From: Gallionellales bacterium CG03_land_8_20_14_0_80_55_15
GTDB taxonomy: Bacteria; Pseudomonadota; Gammaproteobacteria; Burkholderiales; Gallionellaceae
Assembly: GCA_002780675.1 (NCBI GenBank)
Contig: PEUR01000187.1
Coordinates: 1 to 8,214, forward strand
Length of the DNA stretch: 8,214 nt
Direction of reading: 5' to 3'
This document shows, one piece after another, positions 1-6,347 of the stretch (its first letter is position 1; each line of letters begins with the position of its first letter). Made by a program: the position numbers and the translations under genes. The notes under the pieces were generated by a model. It did not search any database. It was not told the origin of the DNA and saw only the letters and a program-made list of their open reading frames with translations.

Positions 1-50
1 CAAGGCGCTTGCAGACCGAGCGCCATGCCAAATAAAGTTGTACTATTCAT
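1..50 (-). CDS. ISL3-family transposase, N-terminal fragment cut by window edge
   Basis: The minus-strand ATG at 50-48 opens a frame encoding MNSTTLFGMALGLQAP, running off the window with the first two bases (TG) of a probable Trp codon. The pattern of a short polar start, then LF..ALGL..PW, resembles the N-terminus of ISL3-type (DDE) transposases as I remember them. No catalytic or zinc-binding residues are in view because only 16 codons are present. There is no convincing Shine-Dalgarno sequence before the ATG. The identification rests on this short peptide together with the inverted-repeat-like sequence 41 bases upstream; either alone would be weak. It cannot be told whether the transposase is intact. 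Confidence 0.5.
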   Translation of the reverse strand, partial: MNSTTLFGMALGLQAP

Positions 51-91
51 GGTCAAATTATCGCATTATCCACTGTAAATCATATAGAGCC
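1..91 (-). mobile_element. End of an ISL3-family insertion sequence (partial)
   Basis: Read on the minus strand, the sequence beginning at base 91 starts GGCTCTATATGATTTACAG, and a transposase-like reading frame opens 41 bases further in at base 50. ISL3-family elements have terminal inverted repeats that commonly begin GG-C/T-TCT and sit just outside the transposase start, so base 91 is the probable outer edge. The next eight bases (92-99, AAAAAATT) would be one copy of the target duplication; this family usually duplicates about 8 bp of AT-rich target. The rest of the element, its other inverted repeat and the second target copy lie outside the window, so the boundary is inferred from one end only. 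Confidence 0.55.
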
Positions 92-218
92 AAAAAATTA
101 CTGTGAGAGAACTAAATTTAACCCATTTTGGGATAGAGATTAATTTGATAATTTGGAGCAAATCCACTGCTGTATCCTTCGCTCATCACTAATGAAAGCG
201 CAATTTACCATATCTAAT
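92..218. other. AT-rich gap between IS end and methyltransferase gene
   Basis: This gap is much more AT-rich than the coding DNA. It contains a GATAAT at 147-152 that could be a -10 box for the downstream gene, but no good -35 lies 16-18 bases upstream. A small palindrome CCCA-TTT-TGGG sits at 122-132. A GGAG at 155-158 is too far (over 30 bases) from the ATGs at 192 and 219 to act as their ribosome binding site. If base 91 is the edge of the insertion sequence, this stretch is the chromosomal side of the insertion point. Confidence 0.4.
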
Positions 219-1382
219 ATGTCTTCACTACCACAACCCAGCCCCGAAGCCGCACGGCACAGCGCGCGCCTGTCCGAAACCATCCAGCAAGACATCACCG
301 CGCAAGACGGCTGGATTTCCTTCGCGCGTTACATGGAACTGGCCTTGTACGCACCGGGGCTGGGCTATTACACGGCAGGGGCACACAAATTTGGCGAGGC
401 GGGCGACTTCATCACCGCGCCCGAACTCTCGCCCTTGTTCGGACGCACCCTGGCAAGACAAGCCGCCGAGATCATGGCGGACAGCGCGCCGCACCTGCTG
501 GAACTGGGCGCGGGCAGCGGCAAACTGGCGGCAGACATGCTGCTTGAACTGGAACAACGGAACAACTTGCCCGACCGCTACAACATCCTTGAAGTGAGCG
601 CCGACCTGCGCTGCCGCCAACAGGCATTGCTGCAACAACGCCTGCCGCATCTGATGGATCGAGTGCATTGGCTGGACACGCTACCCGAGCATTTCATGGG
701 CGCTATCGTGGCCAACGAAGTGCTAGACGCGCTGCCAGTTCACCGTGTGCGCTGGCAGGGCAGTACCCCCAACGAGCAGGGTGTGGCATGGAGCGAGCAA
801 GGTTTTATCTGGCAGGAGCGTCCGCTCGACGAACCCGCCTTGCTGCAAGCCGCTCAACTCATCAACGAGTCATCCAGCCTGCCTGACAATTATGTCAGCG
901 AAATCTGCCTGGCCGCGCGCGGACTGGTCAACAGTCTGGCTCACTGCCTGACACAAGGCGCGATGCTGTTCATGGATTATGGTTTCGGCGCGCGCGAGTT
1001 TTACCATGCGCAACGCGCGGCAGGAACGCTGATGTGCCACTACCGCCACCACGCCCACGATGATCCGTTCTGGTTGCCCGGCTTGCAGGACATCACCGCG
1101 CATGTCAATTTCACCGACATCGCGGAGGTTGGCATTGATGCAGGGCTGGAGCTGCTGGGTTACACCAATCAGGCCTTTTTCCTGATCAATAGCGGCATTG
1201 CGGACTTACTGAAGGACACTTCGCCCGAAAATCTGCGTGATTATTTACCGCTCTCGGCGCAGTTGCAGAAACTCACCAGCCCGGCAGAAATGGGCGAGTT
1301 ATTCAAAGTCCTGGCGCTAGGTAAAAACAGGGCGAATCCGTTAAGCGGATTCGCCCGTGGCGACTTGTCCCGACTGTTATAG
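219..1382 (+). CDS. SAM-dependent methyltransferase, MidA/NDUFAF7 family (COG1565, Methyltransf_28)
   Basis: With the ATG at 219 the product is 387 residues, close to the usual family length. Family signatures are in order: GYYT (49-52) and GDFITAPELSPLFG (62-75), the SAM-binding motif LLELGAGSGKLA (93-104), NEVLDALPVHR (166-176), MDYGFGAREFY (252-262) and the CHYRHHAHDDPFWLPGLQDITAHV stretch (about 273-296). The mitochondrial homologue NDUFAF7 dimethylates an arginine of the complex I subunit NDUFS2; a NuoD-type target in bacteria is only inference. The frame is open upstream to a TTG at 153 and an ATG at 192. I chose 219 because conservation begins just after it, but none of the three starts has a clear Shine-Dalgarno. 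The gene ends 3 bases from the convergent EF-hand gene, and its last codons carry that operon's terminator. Confidence 0.93.
   Translation: MSSLPQPSPEAARHSARLSETIQQDITAQDGWISFARYMELALYAPGLGYYTAGAHKFGEAGDFITAPELSPLFGRTLARQAAEIMADSAPHLLELGAGSGKLAADMLLELEQRNNLPDRYNILEVSADLRCRQQALLQQRLPHLMDRVHWLDTLPEHFMGAIVANEVLDALPVHRVRWQGSTPNEQGVAWSEQGFIWQERPLDEPALLQAAQLINESSSLPDNYVSEICLAARGLVNSLAHCLTQGAMLFMDYGFGAREFYHAQRAAGTLMCHYRHHAHDDPFWLPGLQDITAHVNFTDIAEVGIDAGLELLGYTNQAFFLINSGIADLLKDTSPENLRDYLPLSAQLQKLTSPAEMGELFKVLALGKNRANPLSGFARGDLSRLL
1322..1356 (-). terminator. Intrinsic terminator of the slt-cca-EF-hand operon, inside the methyltransferase gene
   Basis: A perfect 11-bp inverted repeat (GGGCGAATCCG at 1330-1340, CGGATTCGCCC at 1346-1356) with a 5-base loop is followed, on the minus strand, by TGTTTTTAC. 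In the plus direction it is followed by GTGGCGAC with no T run, so it serves minus-strand transcripts. It begins about 30 bases after the stop of the EF-hand gene. The same bases encode ANPLSGFAR near the C-terminus of the convergent methyltransferase. Confidence 0.8.
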
Positions 1383-1385
1383 CTG

Positions 1386-1874
1386 CTACCGAGCCAGAGC
1401 GGGTGCTGAACTTGAGGCAGGTTCGGCATTGCCCTTGGCGCGTATAAAGTCAGCGATTTCCTTGATGACCAGTTGCCCATCATGGTTGCTGTCAATCGCA
1501 TCAAAATTCGCGCTGAGATTAGGCAGCGTCTGCGCTTCTTCCCTGGATAATTTCCCGTTTTTATCTTTATCTGCCGAAGACAAATGCCGATTGAAGTCAC
1601 TGCGCCTCTTCTCGGCAAGCGCAAAAGCGTCTTTCAGCTCCTTTTTGGTCAATCCGCTATCATGATCCGCATCTATCTGATCAAAATTTTCAGCGATTGC
1701 AGGCGCGTTTTGTTCGACTTCAGACTGGGAAAGCTTGCCCGATTTATCCACATCCAATGCTTTGAACATCTCGTTCAGTCTGGCATTCCGTTCCTTGGTG
1801 CTGCCAGATTGATTCGCCGCCAATGCAATACACGGCACAGTAACTAACAACACACACCCTATCCACTTACGCAT
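1386..1874 (-). CDS. Secreted/periplasmic calcium-binding protein with four EF-hands
   Basis: A 162-residue protein with a signal peptide (residues 1-19: basic MRK, hydrophobic core, ALA before AN). Four EF-hand loops follow. D41-V-D-K-S-G-K-L-S-x-x-E52 is canonical. In D68-x-D-x-D-S-G-L-T-x-x-E79, position 6 is Ser instead of the usual Gly. D102-x-D-x-N-G-K-L-S-x-x-E113 and D128-x-N-x-D-G-Q-L-V-x-x-E139 complete the set. Spacing of 27, 34 and 26 residues suggests two paired EF-hand modules. The C-terminus is a low-complexity Ala/Ser/Pro tail. The ATG overlaps the cca stop by 8 bases and has an excellent ribosome site (AAAGGAG at 1886-1880, 5 bases before the ATG), so it is translated from the slt-cca transcript. 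It probably binds Ca2+ in the periplasm as a buffer or sensor; its partner is unknown. Confidence 0.88.
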   Translation of the reverse strand: MRKWIGCVLLVTVPCIALAANQSGSTKERNARLNEMFKALDVDKSGKLSQSEVEQNAPAIAENFDQIDADHDSGLTKKELKDAFALAEKRRSDFNRHLSSADKDKNGKLSREEAQTLPNLSANFDAIDSNHDGQLVIKEIADFIRAKGNAEPASSSAPALAR

Positions 1875-3111
1875 TACCGCTCCTTTCGTTAATTTTTACC
1901 AGACTCTCAATTGCATTGATGCGAGCCCGCTGGACTGCGGCGGGAATTGTACCTTTATCCTGACAACCCCGCGCAACCGCACCCGCATCCACCGCACGCG
2001 CCACCGCCAGCAATTCCAGCAAATAGTCAGCTTGCGGATAAGCCACCTGCGCAAAACCCAAGCGCCCGCGCGCATCTGCCGCACACGCCTGCAGCAACTG
2101 AGCAAATCGCTCCGGTCGTCGCCAGGCATCTGCCGACTGGAACAGTCGGACTACCGTGACGGCGCGTAGTTCCATGGCGCGATGAATGTCGCCGTGGTAG
2201 CGCGCCGTCAGCCGCGCCAGATCACGACACTCACCCGTGGCACGCAAACGCTCGGAAAGTTTTTCTACCAGCGCCACACCGCGCAGCTCATGACCCAGGT
2301 GACGGGGCAAGACCGCTTGCGGCGTGGCGGCCTTGCCCAGATCATGCGTTAGCGCGGCAAAGCGCACCTCCAACGCGTAATCATGCTGTGCGGCATCGTC
2401 CACCACCATCAGGGTGTGCAGGCCGCAATCTATTTCGGGATGATATTTTTCCGGCTGAGGCACACCGAACAGCCCATCCACCTCGGGCATGATTTTCGCC
2501 AAAGCGCCGCAACTGCGCAGAGTCTCAAAAAATCGCGAGGGCTTTTCTTCCATAAGCCCTCGCGACAATTCCTGCCAGACCCGTTCCGGCACCAGCGCAT
2601 CCACTTCGCCGTTGCTTACCATGTCACGCATCAAGGACAGGGTTTCCGGCGCGATGCTAAAACCGAAGCGCGCCGCGAAGCGCGCCGCGCGCAGGATGCG
2701 CACTGGGTCTTCGTTGAACGCTGGGCTGACGTGACGCAGTATTCCGGCACGCAAATCGGCTATGCCGTGGTGCGGGTCTATCAAGTTACCCTCGGCATCT
2801 TGCGCGATGGCGTTGATCGTGAAATCGCGACGCAATAAATCCTGCTCCAGCGTCACGTCCGGCGCGGCATACACGGCAAAACCTTTGTAACCGCGCGCAG
2901 TCTTGCGCTCAGTGCGCGCCAGCGCGTATTCCTCGTGCGTCTCGGGGTGCAAAAATACCGGAAAATCGCGCCCCACCGGCTGATACCCCTGTGCGACCAT
3001 GGCTTCAGGGGTGCTGCCGACCACCACCCAGTCGTGATCCTTGCTCGGCAAGCCCAGTAAACGGTCGCGTACCGCGCCCCCTACACAGTAAATTTTGACC
3101 GGAACGCTCAT
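1867..3111 (-). CDS. cca: Multifunctional CCA tRNA nucleotidyltransferase with HD domain
   Basis: This 414-residue enzyme adds or repairs the 3'-CCA of tRNAs using CTP and ATP in the cytoplasm. It is a class II nucleotidyltransferase close to E. coli Cca in length. Visible motifs are CVGGAVRD (9-16), the metal-binding pair D25-x-D27 in KDHDWVVVG, LLRRDFTINA (92-101), the conserved VRILRAARFAARFGF (137-151), and PERVWQEL (175-182). The C-terminal half has a HD phosphohydrolase domain (H232; H256-D257 in LTHDLGK), the region giving phosphatase and 2',3'-cyclic phosphodiesterase activity in the E. coli enzyme. The start overlaps the slt stop as ATGA, implying translational coupling; the stop overlaps the EF-hand gene start. 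Codons 183-195 form a terminator-like hairpin in the sense direction (listed separately). No key residue appears missing. Confidence 0.97.
   Translation of the reverse strand: MSVPVKIYCVGGAVRDRLLGLPSKDHDWVVVGSTPEAMVAQGYQPVGRDFPVFLHPETHEEYALARTERKTARGYKGFAVYAAPDVTLEQDLLRRDFTINAIAQDAEGNLIDPHHGIADLRAGILRHVSPAFNEDPVRILRAARFAARFGFSIAPETLSLMRDMVSNGEVDALVPERVWQELSRGLMEEKPSRFFETLRSCGALAKIMPEVDGLFGVPQPEKYHPEIDCGLHTLMVVDDAAQHDYALEVRFAALTHDLGKAATPQAVLPRHLGHELRGVALVEKLSERLRATGECRDLARLTARYHGDIHRAMELRAVTVVRLFQSADAWRRPERFAQLLQACAADARGRLGFAQVAYPQADYLLELLAVARAVDAGAVARGCQDKGTIPAAVQRARINAIESLVKINERSGNA
2527..2565 (-). terminator. Terminator-like hairpin inside cca, sense orientation
   Basis: On the minus (coding) strand a perfect 12-bp GC-rich stem (TCGCGAGGGCTT at 2565-2554, AAGCCCTCGCGA at 2544-2533) with a 9-base loop is followed directly by six T (2532-2527). 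It spans cca codons S183 to F195. By sequence it is a textbook intrinsic terminator, yet it lies within an intact reading frame. Translating ribosomes would normally prevent folding, so it may act only when cca translation is poor. In the plus direction the stem is followed by CAATTCC, so it is not an antisense terminator. Confidence 0.55.
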
Positions 3112-5045
3112 GGTTCAGCCACTCCCTCCTGGTTTGCCGTACCCGATTCCGCAACCTTACCCCCGACCACTCCCAAACGCTGCTTCAGAGAACGCGCGGG
3201 CGTACCGAATTGCCGTGCGTAATACACCGTGTTGCTCATCACCTTTTTAACGTAATCACGGGTTTCGTCAAACTGAATCGTCTCGACGTAAATCGCACCT
3301 TCCAGCGGTCGCTCTGAGCGCCAGCGTTTCGCGCGGCTGGGGCCGGCATTGTAGCCAGCCGAAGCCAATACCGGGCTGTCGTCCAACGAGGTCAGGATAT
3401 TCTTCATATAAAACGTACCTAATTTCATATTGGTATCCAACTGATGCAGCATGGATTCGCTATAACCCTTCCAGCCCAGCTTTTTGGCGATCCAGCGCGC
3501 CGTAGTCGGCATCACTTGCATCAGCCCCGATGCCCCCATCCCGGACTTTGCCGCAGTTATAAAACGGCTTTCCTGCCGCATCAGCCCGTATACCCAGGCT
3601 TCTTCCAGGTTATTTTCCTGAATATGCGGGCGCAAGGCTGCGCGATAAGGAGCGAGATAACGCAGGGCGAAATCATGCAGATGTACAGTTTTTTCGGCGG
3701 TATTGATGGCTCGGTCATAGATCTCATTGCGCCGAGCAATTTCTGCTGCGGCAAGTAACTCACGGTCATTAAAATTGCGTATCGCCCAACTCCACTCCCT
3801 GAACGCATCCGTGCGCAGATCCATGCGATACAACGCCAACGCCCGACGTATGCCGGGCAAATTCTCTATCGTCGCCAGTTCTTGCTGGGGGTATTGGTAA
3901 TCGGGACGCACGGCGCTGAGTACCGCCGTGTCGTTCAATTCATCGCCAGCCAATTGGCCGTAAAAATCATATCCGGCACTCAGCGGGGCGAAAATCTTCG
4001 CCGCTTCAATGCGCCGTCCCTGTGCTTGCAAGGCGCGCCCCTTCCAGTATTGCCAGGCAGATTCGTTGCGCTGCACTTCGCTCATGGCCTCAATGGCCGA
4101 CAACACCTCGGACCAATCCTGCACACGCAATGCCGCGCGCACCCGCCATGCCGCCTGTTGTTTATTGAGCGTCGCATCTCCTGCCGCCCTAAACCACTGC
4201 ACGGCGCGCGCGTCATGTTTGCGCGCCGCTTCATATCCCAACCAACCCCAAAAATATTGCTGTTCGCTCATAGGGAAATGGCCAGATACCTCCCCCCAGC
4301 GTTGCGCAGCGAAATCAGGTGCCTGGTTGGCCAGACGCTGCAAGGCGAACATCGCAACAGCAAGTTGACCCGTGTTGGCCTGATTCCATACCTGTCTATC
4401 CAAATATCGCCCAGGATCAGCCTTAGCCTTTTCCAGCGCATCAGGTGACACAGCCCGGTTTCCTGTCAACCTTTCTGCCAACGGCCTGGCAAGCGACAGA
4501 TTGCCGCCCTCCAGCGCCAGACGTAGCCGCTGCCATATATCCTGCTGGCTGATGATGCCATTCCCTATCGCCGTCTCAAACAAACTATCGCAACTGCCCG
4601 GCAACGCTTTGGGGTTGAACCACAAAGCGCGCACCTCTTGCAGCACGGCGACCTCCTGCTTACGAAAGCGGGATTGCAATGCGTAACAAGTGAGCTCAGC
4701 ATCTTCGGACAGCAGGCGCGGATATTCGCTGTCGAACAAATCCCACTGCTGCTGCTTGCCCAGCAAGCGCAGCCATTCGGCGCGCATCTTGTCTATCAGC
4801 GGCGTGTCTTCAGGACGTGCCAAATAGGCGCGAATCACACCGGCATCGCTGCTAGCCAGCACCATGCGCAACTGGTAATAAGCGGTATAAACTTCCAGCG
4901 GACTATGCTTGAGGCGTTGTGCGAAGACAGACAACTTGGCGGCATCCCCCACGCGAAAGGCATCACGAGCGGCCAAAAAATCATCGTCCTGACCCGCCAA
5001 TACGGAATTGGCCATCAGCAACAAAAACAACAGGAAAAATTTCAT
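3108..5045 (-). CDS. slt: Soluble lytic murein transglycosylase (Slt70-like)
   Basis: A 645-residue periplasmic enzyme that cleaves the MurNAc-GlcNAc bond of peptidoglycan, forming 1,6-anhydro-MurNAc ends. Residues 1-17 are a signal peptide ending SVLA before GQ. Residues about 20-460 are alpha-helical repeats matching the superhelical U and linker domains of Slt70. The catalytic domain begins near 480: MRQESRF with catalytic Glu492, GASGLMQVMPTTA (504-516), ASAGYNAGPSRAKRW (561-575) and FDETRDYVKKVMSNTVYY (592-609). A short Gly/Ala/Glu-rich tail ends the protein. The length matches Slt70. The start is fixed by the signal peptide, though the ribosome site is poor. It is the first gene of the operon with cca (4-base overlap) and is divergent from ald across 88 bases. 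Confidence 0.95.
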   Translation of the reverse strand: MKFFLLFLLLMANSVLAGQDDDFLAARDAFRVGDAAKLSVFAQRLKHSPLEVYTAYYQLRMVLASSDAGVIRAYLARPEDTPLIDKMRAEWLRLLGKQQQWDLFDSEYPRLLSEDAELTCYALQSRFRKQEVAVLQEVRALWFNPKALPGSCDSLFETAIGNGIISQQDIWQRLRLALEGGNLSLARPLAERLTGNRAVSPDALEKAKADPGRYLDRQVWNQANTGQLAVAMFALQRLANQAPDFAAQRWGEVSGHFPMSEQQYFWGWLGYEAARKHDARAVQWFRAAGDATLNKQQAAWRVRAALRVQDWSEVLSAIEAMSEVQRNESAWQYWKGRALQAQGRRIEAAKIFAPLSAGYDFYGQLAGDELNDTAVLSAVRPDYQYPQQELATIENLPGIRRALALYRMDLRTDAFREWSWAIRNFNDRELLAAAEIARRNEIYDRAINTAEKTVHLHDFALRYLAPYRAALRPHIQENNLEEAWVYGLMRQESRFITAAKSGMGASGLMQVMPTTARWIAKKLGWKGYSESMLHQLDTNMKLGTFYMKNILTSLDDSPVLASAGYNAGPSRAKRWRSERPLEGAIYVETIQFDETRDYVKKVMSNTVYYARQFGTPARSLKQRLGVVGGKVAESGTANQEGVAEP

Positions 5046-5133
5046 CAGGTAAAAAAGTGGTTAAACGAGCTATCATTGGCGAGGATACCATAACGCCGCA
5101 CCCCGCCACACCCGTTAAACAGGAGTTCAGCAG
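5046..5133. promoter_or_regulatory. Divergent slt/ald intergenic region
   Basis: These 88 bases must hold the start signals of both divergent transcripts unless promoters lie within the genes. For ald the ribosome site AGGAG (5121-5125) is 8 bases before the ATG. A TATCAT at 5071-5076 resembles a -10 box for ald but has no recognisable -35. On the slt side a run of six T precedes the ATG and no Shine-Dalgarno is evident. No operator-like palindrome stands out. Confidence 0.3.
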
Positions 5134-6249
5134 ATGAAAATAGGCATCCCGAAAGAAGTCAAAACCAATGAGTATCGCGTTGCGCTGACACCCGGCGGAA
5201 CAGCGGCGCTGGTCGCGCGAGGGCACATCGTCCTGGTTGAAAATAATGCCGGTGCAGGCGGAGGTTTTAGCGACGCACAATATCAGGCCGCTGGCGCGCA
5301 AATCATCCCCGCTGCGGCAACCGTCTGGGCTGAAGCTGACTTGATTGTCAAAGTCAAAGAACCCGTTGAATCAGAATGGCAATACATCCAATCCGGCCAG
5401 ATCATCTTCACTTACTTCCACTTTGCCGCCAGCGAAACCCTGACCCGCGCGCATCTTGCCTCGAACGCAGTTTGTATCGCTTACGAAACCGTTGAACTAG
5501 CCTCGCGAGAGCTGCCTTTACTCACCCCCATGTCCGAGGTCGCCGGGCGTATGGCGGTACAGGAAGGTGCGAAATATCTGGAGAAATTACCGGGCGGGCG
5601 CGGCGTGTTACTTGGTGGCGTACCCGGCGTTGCGCCCGGTAAAGTCGTGATACTGGGGGCTGGCGTGGTCGGCACGAATGCGGCAAAAATCGCGGCAGGT
5701 CTGGGTGCTACAGTCGTCCTGCTCGATACTGATCTGGACAAACTGCGCCAGCTCAGCTACCTCATGCCAGCCAACGTACAACTTGTTTTCTCTAACAGAT
5801 TCAACATATTAGAACAAATATCCAGCGCAGACCTGGTCATTGGAGCCATCTTGATACACGGCGCTCGCGCACCCAAACTGCTGCACCGCGAAGATCTGCA
5901 ACGGATGCGCCAAGGCTCGGTCATCGTGGATGTCGCGGTAGATCAGGGTGGCTGTATCGAGACGACGCACCCGACTACCCACGAACACCCGACTTTCATC
6001 GTGGATGGCATCATTCACTACGGTGTCGCCAATATGCCAGGCAGCGTACCCGTCACCGCCACCATGGCACTGACCAACGCGACCTTCCCCTACTTGCTGC
6101 AACTGGCGGACAAGGGTTGGAAGCAAGCTCTCAAGGACTCCCCTGCGCTGCTTAAAGGGCTAAACATCGTATCGGGTAATGTCACGCACAAAAAAGTGGC
6201 CGAGACGTTCGGGCTGGAATACCAGGCAGCGGAGTCTTTTCTGGACTGA
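5134..6249 (+). CDS. ald: Alanine dehydrogenase
   Basis: A 371-residue cytoplasmic enzyme interconverting L-alanine and pyruvate plus ammonia with NAD(H) (EC 1.4.1.1). The length is typical. Catalytic and substrate residues known from characterised alanine dehydrogenases fall at identical numbers: R15 in EYRVALTP, K75 in KVKEP, H96 in YFHF and D270 in VDQGG. The Rossmann motif GAGVVG is at 175-180, with D198 after the next strand as the likely NAD ribose ligand. HYGVANMPGSVP (295-306) is the C-terminal nucleotide-site signature. Departures from the homologues I recall are His242 in LIHGARAP, where Pro is usual, and VTAT where K/R-T-S-T is usual (307-310). The start is supported by AGGAG 8 bases upstream. 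The related transhydrogenase subunit PntA is excluded by length and by the alanine-site residues. Confidence 0.94.
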   Translation: MKIGIPKEVKTNEYRVALTPGGTAALVARGHIVLVENNAGAGGGFSDAQYQAAGAQIIPAAATVWAEADLIVKVKEPVESEWQYIQSGQIIFTYFHFAASETLTRAHLASNAVCIAYETVELASRELPLLTPMSEVAGRMAVQEGAKYLEKLPGGRGVLLGGVPGVAPGKVVILGAGVVGTNAAKIAAGLGATVVLLDTDLDKLRQLSYLMPANVQLVFSNRFNILEQISSADLVIGAILIHGARAPKLLHREDLQRMRQGSVIVDVAVDQGGCIETTHPTTHEHPTFIVDGIIHYGVANMPGSVPVTATMALTNATFPYLLQLADKGWKQALKDSPALLKGLNIVSGNVTHKKVAETFGLEYQAAESFLD

Positions 6250-6252
6250 TTT

Positions 6253-6306
6253 ACGCCAGCATCATGCAACCGTTCCTTCATGGCGTTTTTTCATGGCAGT
6301 TTTTTT
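6253..6306 (+). terminator. Probable ald terminator with a duplicated T-rich tail
   Basis: ACGCCA (6253-6258) can pair with TGGCGT (6281-6286), immediately followed by a run of T to 6291. The stem is only 6 bp and the loop is 22 bases, so it is a modest terminator. The distal arm and tail are then repeated: TCATGGCGTTTTTT (6278-6291) is followed by TCATGGCAGTTTTTTT (6291-6306), giving a second T run that could help stop transcription before the rdgC promoter. Confidence 0.4.
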
Positions 6307-6323
6307 AGGCCGGACTGTATAAT
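6293..6323 (+). promoter_or_regulatory. rdgC promoter with consensus -10
   Basis: A perfect TATAAT lies at 6318-6323. The best -35 is a weak ATGGCA at 6293-6298 with a long 19-base spacer. Transcription would start near 6330, leaving a leader of about 18 bases that includes the rdgC ribosome site CGGAG (6335-6339), 8 bases before the ATG. Confidence 0.55.
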
Positions 6324-6347
6324 CGGCGGTTTTTCGGAGCGGCTGCC

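Noticed and set aside
3..35. Possible C-terminus of a plus-strand gene ending at TAA 33-35
   Set aside because: The ten codons are uninformative, and the minus-strand transposase N-terminus with an inverted-repeat-like end explains the stretch better.
228..668. Minus-strand open frame of 146 codons inside the methyltransferase gene
   Set aside because: It lies opposite a well-conserved gene in GC-rich DNA, has no recognisable motif and is explained by codon bias on the other strand.
2668..2697. GC-rich tandem repeat GCGCGCCGCG in cca
   Set aside because: It encodes the conserved RAARFAARFGF motif of the CCA-adding enzyme and is coding repetition, not a separate element.
2383..2838. Plus-strand open frame of 151 codons opposite cca
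   Set aside because: It is antisense to conserved Cca motifs, has no ribosome site or family resemblance, and is a shadow frame.
3882..4448. Plus-strand open frame of 188 codons opposite slt
   Set aside because: It is long but antisense to the helical domain of Slt, with no motifs and no start signals.
4981..5301. Minus-strand frame across the slt/ald gap
   Set aside because: It overlaps the slt start and the ald N-terminus on the wrong strand, and its sequence resembles no protein family.
6313..6332. LexA-box-like half site ACTGTATA upstream of rdgC
   Set aside because: Only the left half matches; the expected right half (ACAG) is absent, so the match is explained by the TATAAT -10 box.
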